Under the pieces are notes generated by a model, which was not told where the DNA came from, did no database searches, and saw nothing but the letters and a program-made list of their open reading frames with translations. Both the position numbers and the translations under genes were made by a program. From IMCC45349 sp047219225 (GTDB lineage: Bacteria > Bacteroidota > Bacteroidia > Flavobacteriales > Flavobacteriaceae), in NCBI RefSeq assembly GCF_047219225.1, contig NZ_CP178208.1:2418001-2482000 (forward strand): DNA of 64,000 nt, read 5' to 3'. Shown here one piece after another: positions 62,715-64,000 of this stretch (positions within the stretch are counted from its first letter, which is position 1; every line of letters starts with the position of its first letter).

Positions 62715-63764
62715 TTATCTTGGTATTTCTACAGTTTCAATAATTTGTTTGATTACATCTTTGCTAGTAACACCTTCCATTTCACGTTCTGGAGTTACAA
62801 TTACTCTATGGTGAAGTACAGGGATTGCAGAGCGTTTTACATCTTCAGGAGTAACAAAATCACGACCTTCCATAGCAGCAAAAGCTTTACTGGCTTTTAA
62901 TATTGCAATAGAAGCTCTTGGAGAAGCACCTAGATATAAAAATTGGTTATTACGTGTTGCTACTATAAGTTGCGCAATATATTTTAGTAAATGCTCTTCT
63001 ACTAAAACCTGAGTAACTAGATTTTGATATTCATTAATTTGTTGTGCAGTTAAGAAAGACTCAATCGTATCTGTTTTTTCTTTTTCTTTTAATTCGTGCT
63101 CTCTGGTAATAATAGAAATCTCTTCTTCTAAATTAGGATAATCAACATCAATTTTAAATAGGAAACGGTCTAATTGCGCTTCAGGAAGTCTGTAAGTTCC
63201 TTCTTGTTCAATTGGATTTTGAGTTGCTAATACCATAAAAGGAGCATCTAGGTTATATTGGTGTCCATCTATTGTAATTTGATGTTCTTCCATAACCTCA
63301 AATAAAGCAGCTTGAGTTTTAGCAGGCGCTCTGTTAATTTCATCAATGAGTATCATATTTGAGAAAATAGGACCATGTTTAAAATCAAACTCACTAGTTT
63401 TTAGGTTAAATACAGAGGTTCCTAAAATATCACTCGGCATCAAGTCTGGCGTAAATTGAATACGACTAAAACCTACTGCTAATGATTTTGCTAATAATTT
63501 AGCTGAAACTGTTTTAGCAACTCCAGGAACACCCTCAATTAGGGAGTGTCCTTTCGCTAAAAGTGAAGCAATTAGCATATCGATCATATCGTGTTGACCA
63601 ACAATTACTTTACCTATTTCATGTTTAATTTTTAGTACATTTTCTTGCAGTTTTGATAAATCTAAGCGACTTTCAAATTGAACAGAATCTGTTTCTGTAT
63701 TGGATGTAGAAGTAGCTTCAATGTGCTCTTCTGGGTTGTTACTGCTTTCGTTTTGTGCTTCCAT
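62715..63764 (-). CDS. MoxR-family AAA+ ATPase
   Basis: A 349-residue AAA+ chaperone-type ATPase. Walker A GVPGVAKT (78-85), Walker B ILIDEINRAPAKTQAALFEVMEE and sensor LATQNPIEQEGTYRLPEAQLDRF are clear. The first 30 residues are a Glu/Ser/Thr-rich extension. MoxR proteins act with DUF58/vWA partners, encoded here two genes further on. Confidence 0.94.
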   Translation of the reverse strand: MEAQNESSNNPEEHIEATSTSNTETDSVQFESRLDLSKLQENVLKIKHEIGKVIVGQHDMIDMLIASLLAKGHSLIEGVPGVAKTVSAKLLAKSLAVGFSRIQFTPDLMPSDILGTSVFNLKTSEFDFKHGPIFSNMILIDEINRAPAKTQAALFEVMEEHQITIDGHQYNLDAPFMVLATQNPIEQEGTYRLPEAQLDRFLFKIDVDYPNLEEEISIITREHELKEKEKTDTIESFLTAQQINEYQNLVTQVLVEEHLLKYIAQLIVATRNNQFLYLGASPRASIAILKASKAFAAMEGRDFVTPEDVKRSAIPVLHHRVIVTPEREMEGVTSKDVIKQIIETVEIPR

Positions 63765-63766
63765 AA

Positions 63767-64000
63767 TTATTTAGAATAAAATGCTTCAATATGTCTGTTT
63801 AAATTAACTAGGTTTTCTTCAAAAAACTCATTTTTTGAATCAAGCCAGTTGATGTAATTTATTAGCTTTATTATTACATCTTTCTTTTTTCCAGATTTTA
63901 AAGATAAACGTTCAATAAAATCTTCGTCAAGTACAGAGGTGTCTAAGTTGTACTCTGTTCTAATCTTTTCTAGAAAGTAAGTGATTTTTTTATCGATAAG
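63767..64000 (-). CDS. C-terminal end of a DUF4350-type protein, cut by window edge
   Basis: 77 codons and a stop (TAA at 63767-63769), open to the window edge, ending 2 nt before moxR. The tail reads YFLEKIRTEYNLDTS, FIERLSLKSGKKKD, NLVNLNRHIEAFYSK. The context (first before moxR in a Bacteroidota MoxR operon) and this pattern fit the C-terminus of a DUF4350 protein. Domain naming rests on memory and context. Confidence 0.6.
   Translation of the reverse strand, partial: LIDKKITYFLEKIRTEYNLDTSVLDEDFIERLSLKSGKKKDVIIKLINYINWLDSKNEFFEENLVNLNRHIEAFYSK

Overview
The window is AT-rich chromosomal DNA from a gliding, probably marine or polysaccharide-associated member of the Bacteroidota, most likely family Flavobacteriaceae. 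Supporting signs are a GldI-type gliding lipoprotein, two giant secreted proteins with type IX secretion (T9SS) C-terminal sorting domains, many Bacteroidota-specific DUFs (DUF3810, DUF5683, DUF2807/GIN, DUF4350), TAnnTTTG-type -7 promoter elements, no Shine-Dalgarno habit, and split methylmalonyl-CoA mutase subunits. Genus is not resolved. Most of the window is ordinary core genome. No IS element, prophage, CRISPR array or rRNA was seen; the only RNA gene found is tRNA-Pro(TGG).

Layout. 1-10.8 kb: a tandem amidohydrolase cut by the left edge, a DUF3810 membrane protein, pepD, the nrnA-gldI-PPIase operon, ndk, and the recF-lipoprotein-DciA-like operon. 10.9-17.4 kb (+): TPR protein, ribH, two small paralogous membrane proteins, mutL, two rhomboid proteases and an EEP phosphohydrolase. 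17.4-23.3 kb (-): a tight operon parA-parB-DUF5683-dapB-lepB-wbqC-like-DUF6122; lepB carries an extra RDD membrane domain. 23.7-31.2 kb: an SLC13/RCK transporter, then an overlapping operon udk-ftsB/divIC-mutA-mutB, then a PQQ-type sugar dehydrogenase lipoprotein.

31.2-43.5 kb is the most accessory-looking region. After tRNA-Pro come a formylglycine-generating-enzyme lipoprotein, a 1385-residue T9SS sulfatase with a CAPTR active site, LamG and Ca-binding-type repeats, a divergent 1781-residue LamG/T9SS protein, and a GHL10-type glycoside-hydrolase-like lipoprotein. The two giant proteins appear to share a module of about 400 residues before the sorting domain and have a divergent intergenic region full of repeats. 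This resembles a sulfated-glycan recognition and desulfation locus that lacks SusC/SusD.

43.7-50.4 kb (-): dissimilatory nitrite ammonification (nrfH, nrfA) with a ResB-CcsA cytochrome c maturation fusion, and an alginate-export-type porin. 50.5-52.6 kb: pldA and trxB. 52.6-57.0 kb (-): an envelope-sensing type locus of DUF4870, PadR, PspC and two GIN-domain proteins with SSR, palindrome and direct-repeat candidate control sites. 57-60.5 kb: DUF4442, AIM24-like and small proteins, then the oxidative stress pair oxyR/dps with a clear dyad between them. 60.5-64 kb (-): DUF4350 (partial)-MoxR-DUF805-Cys-rich membrane protein-DUF58.

All functions are from reading motifs and remembered family features; no search was run.
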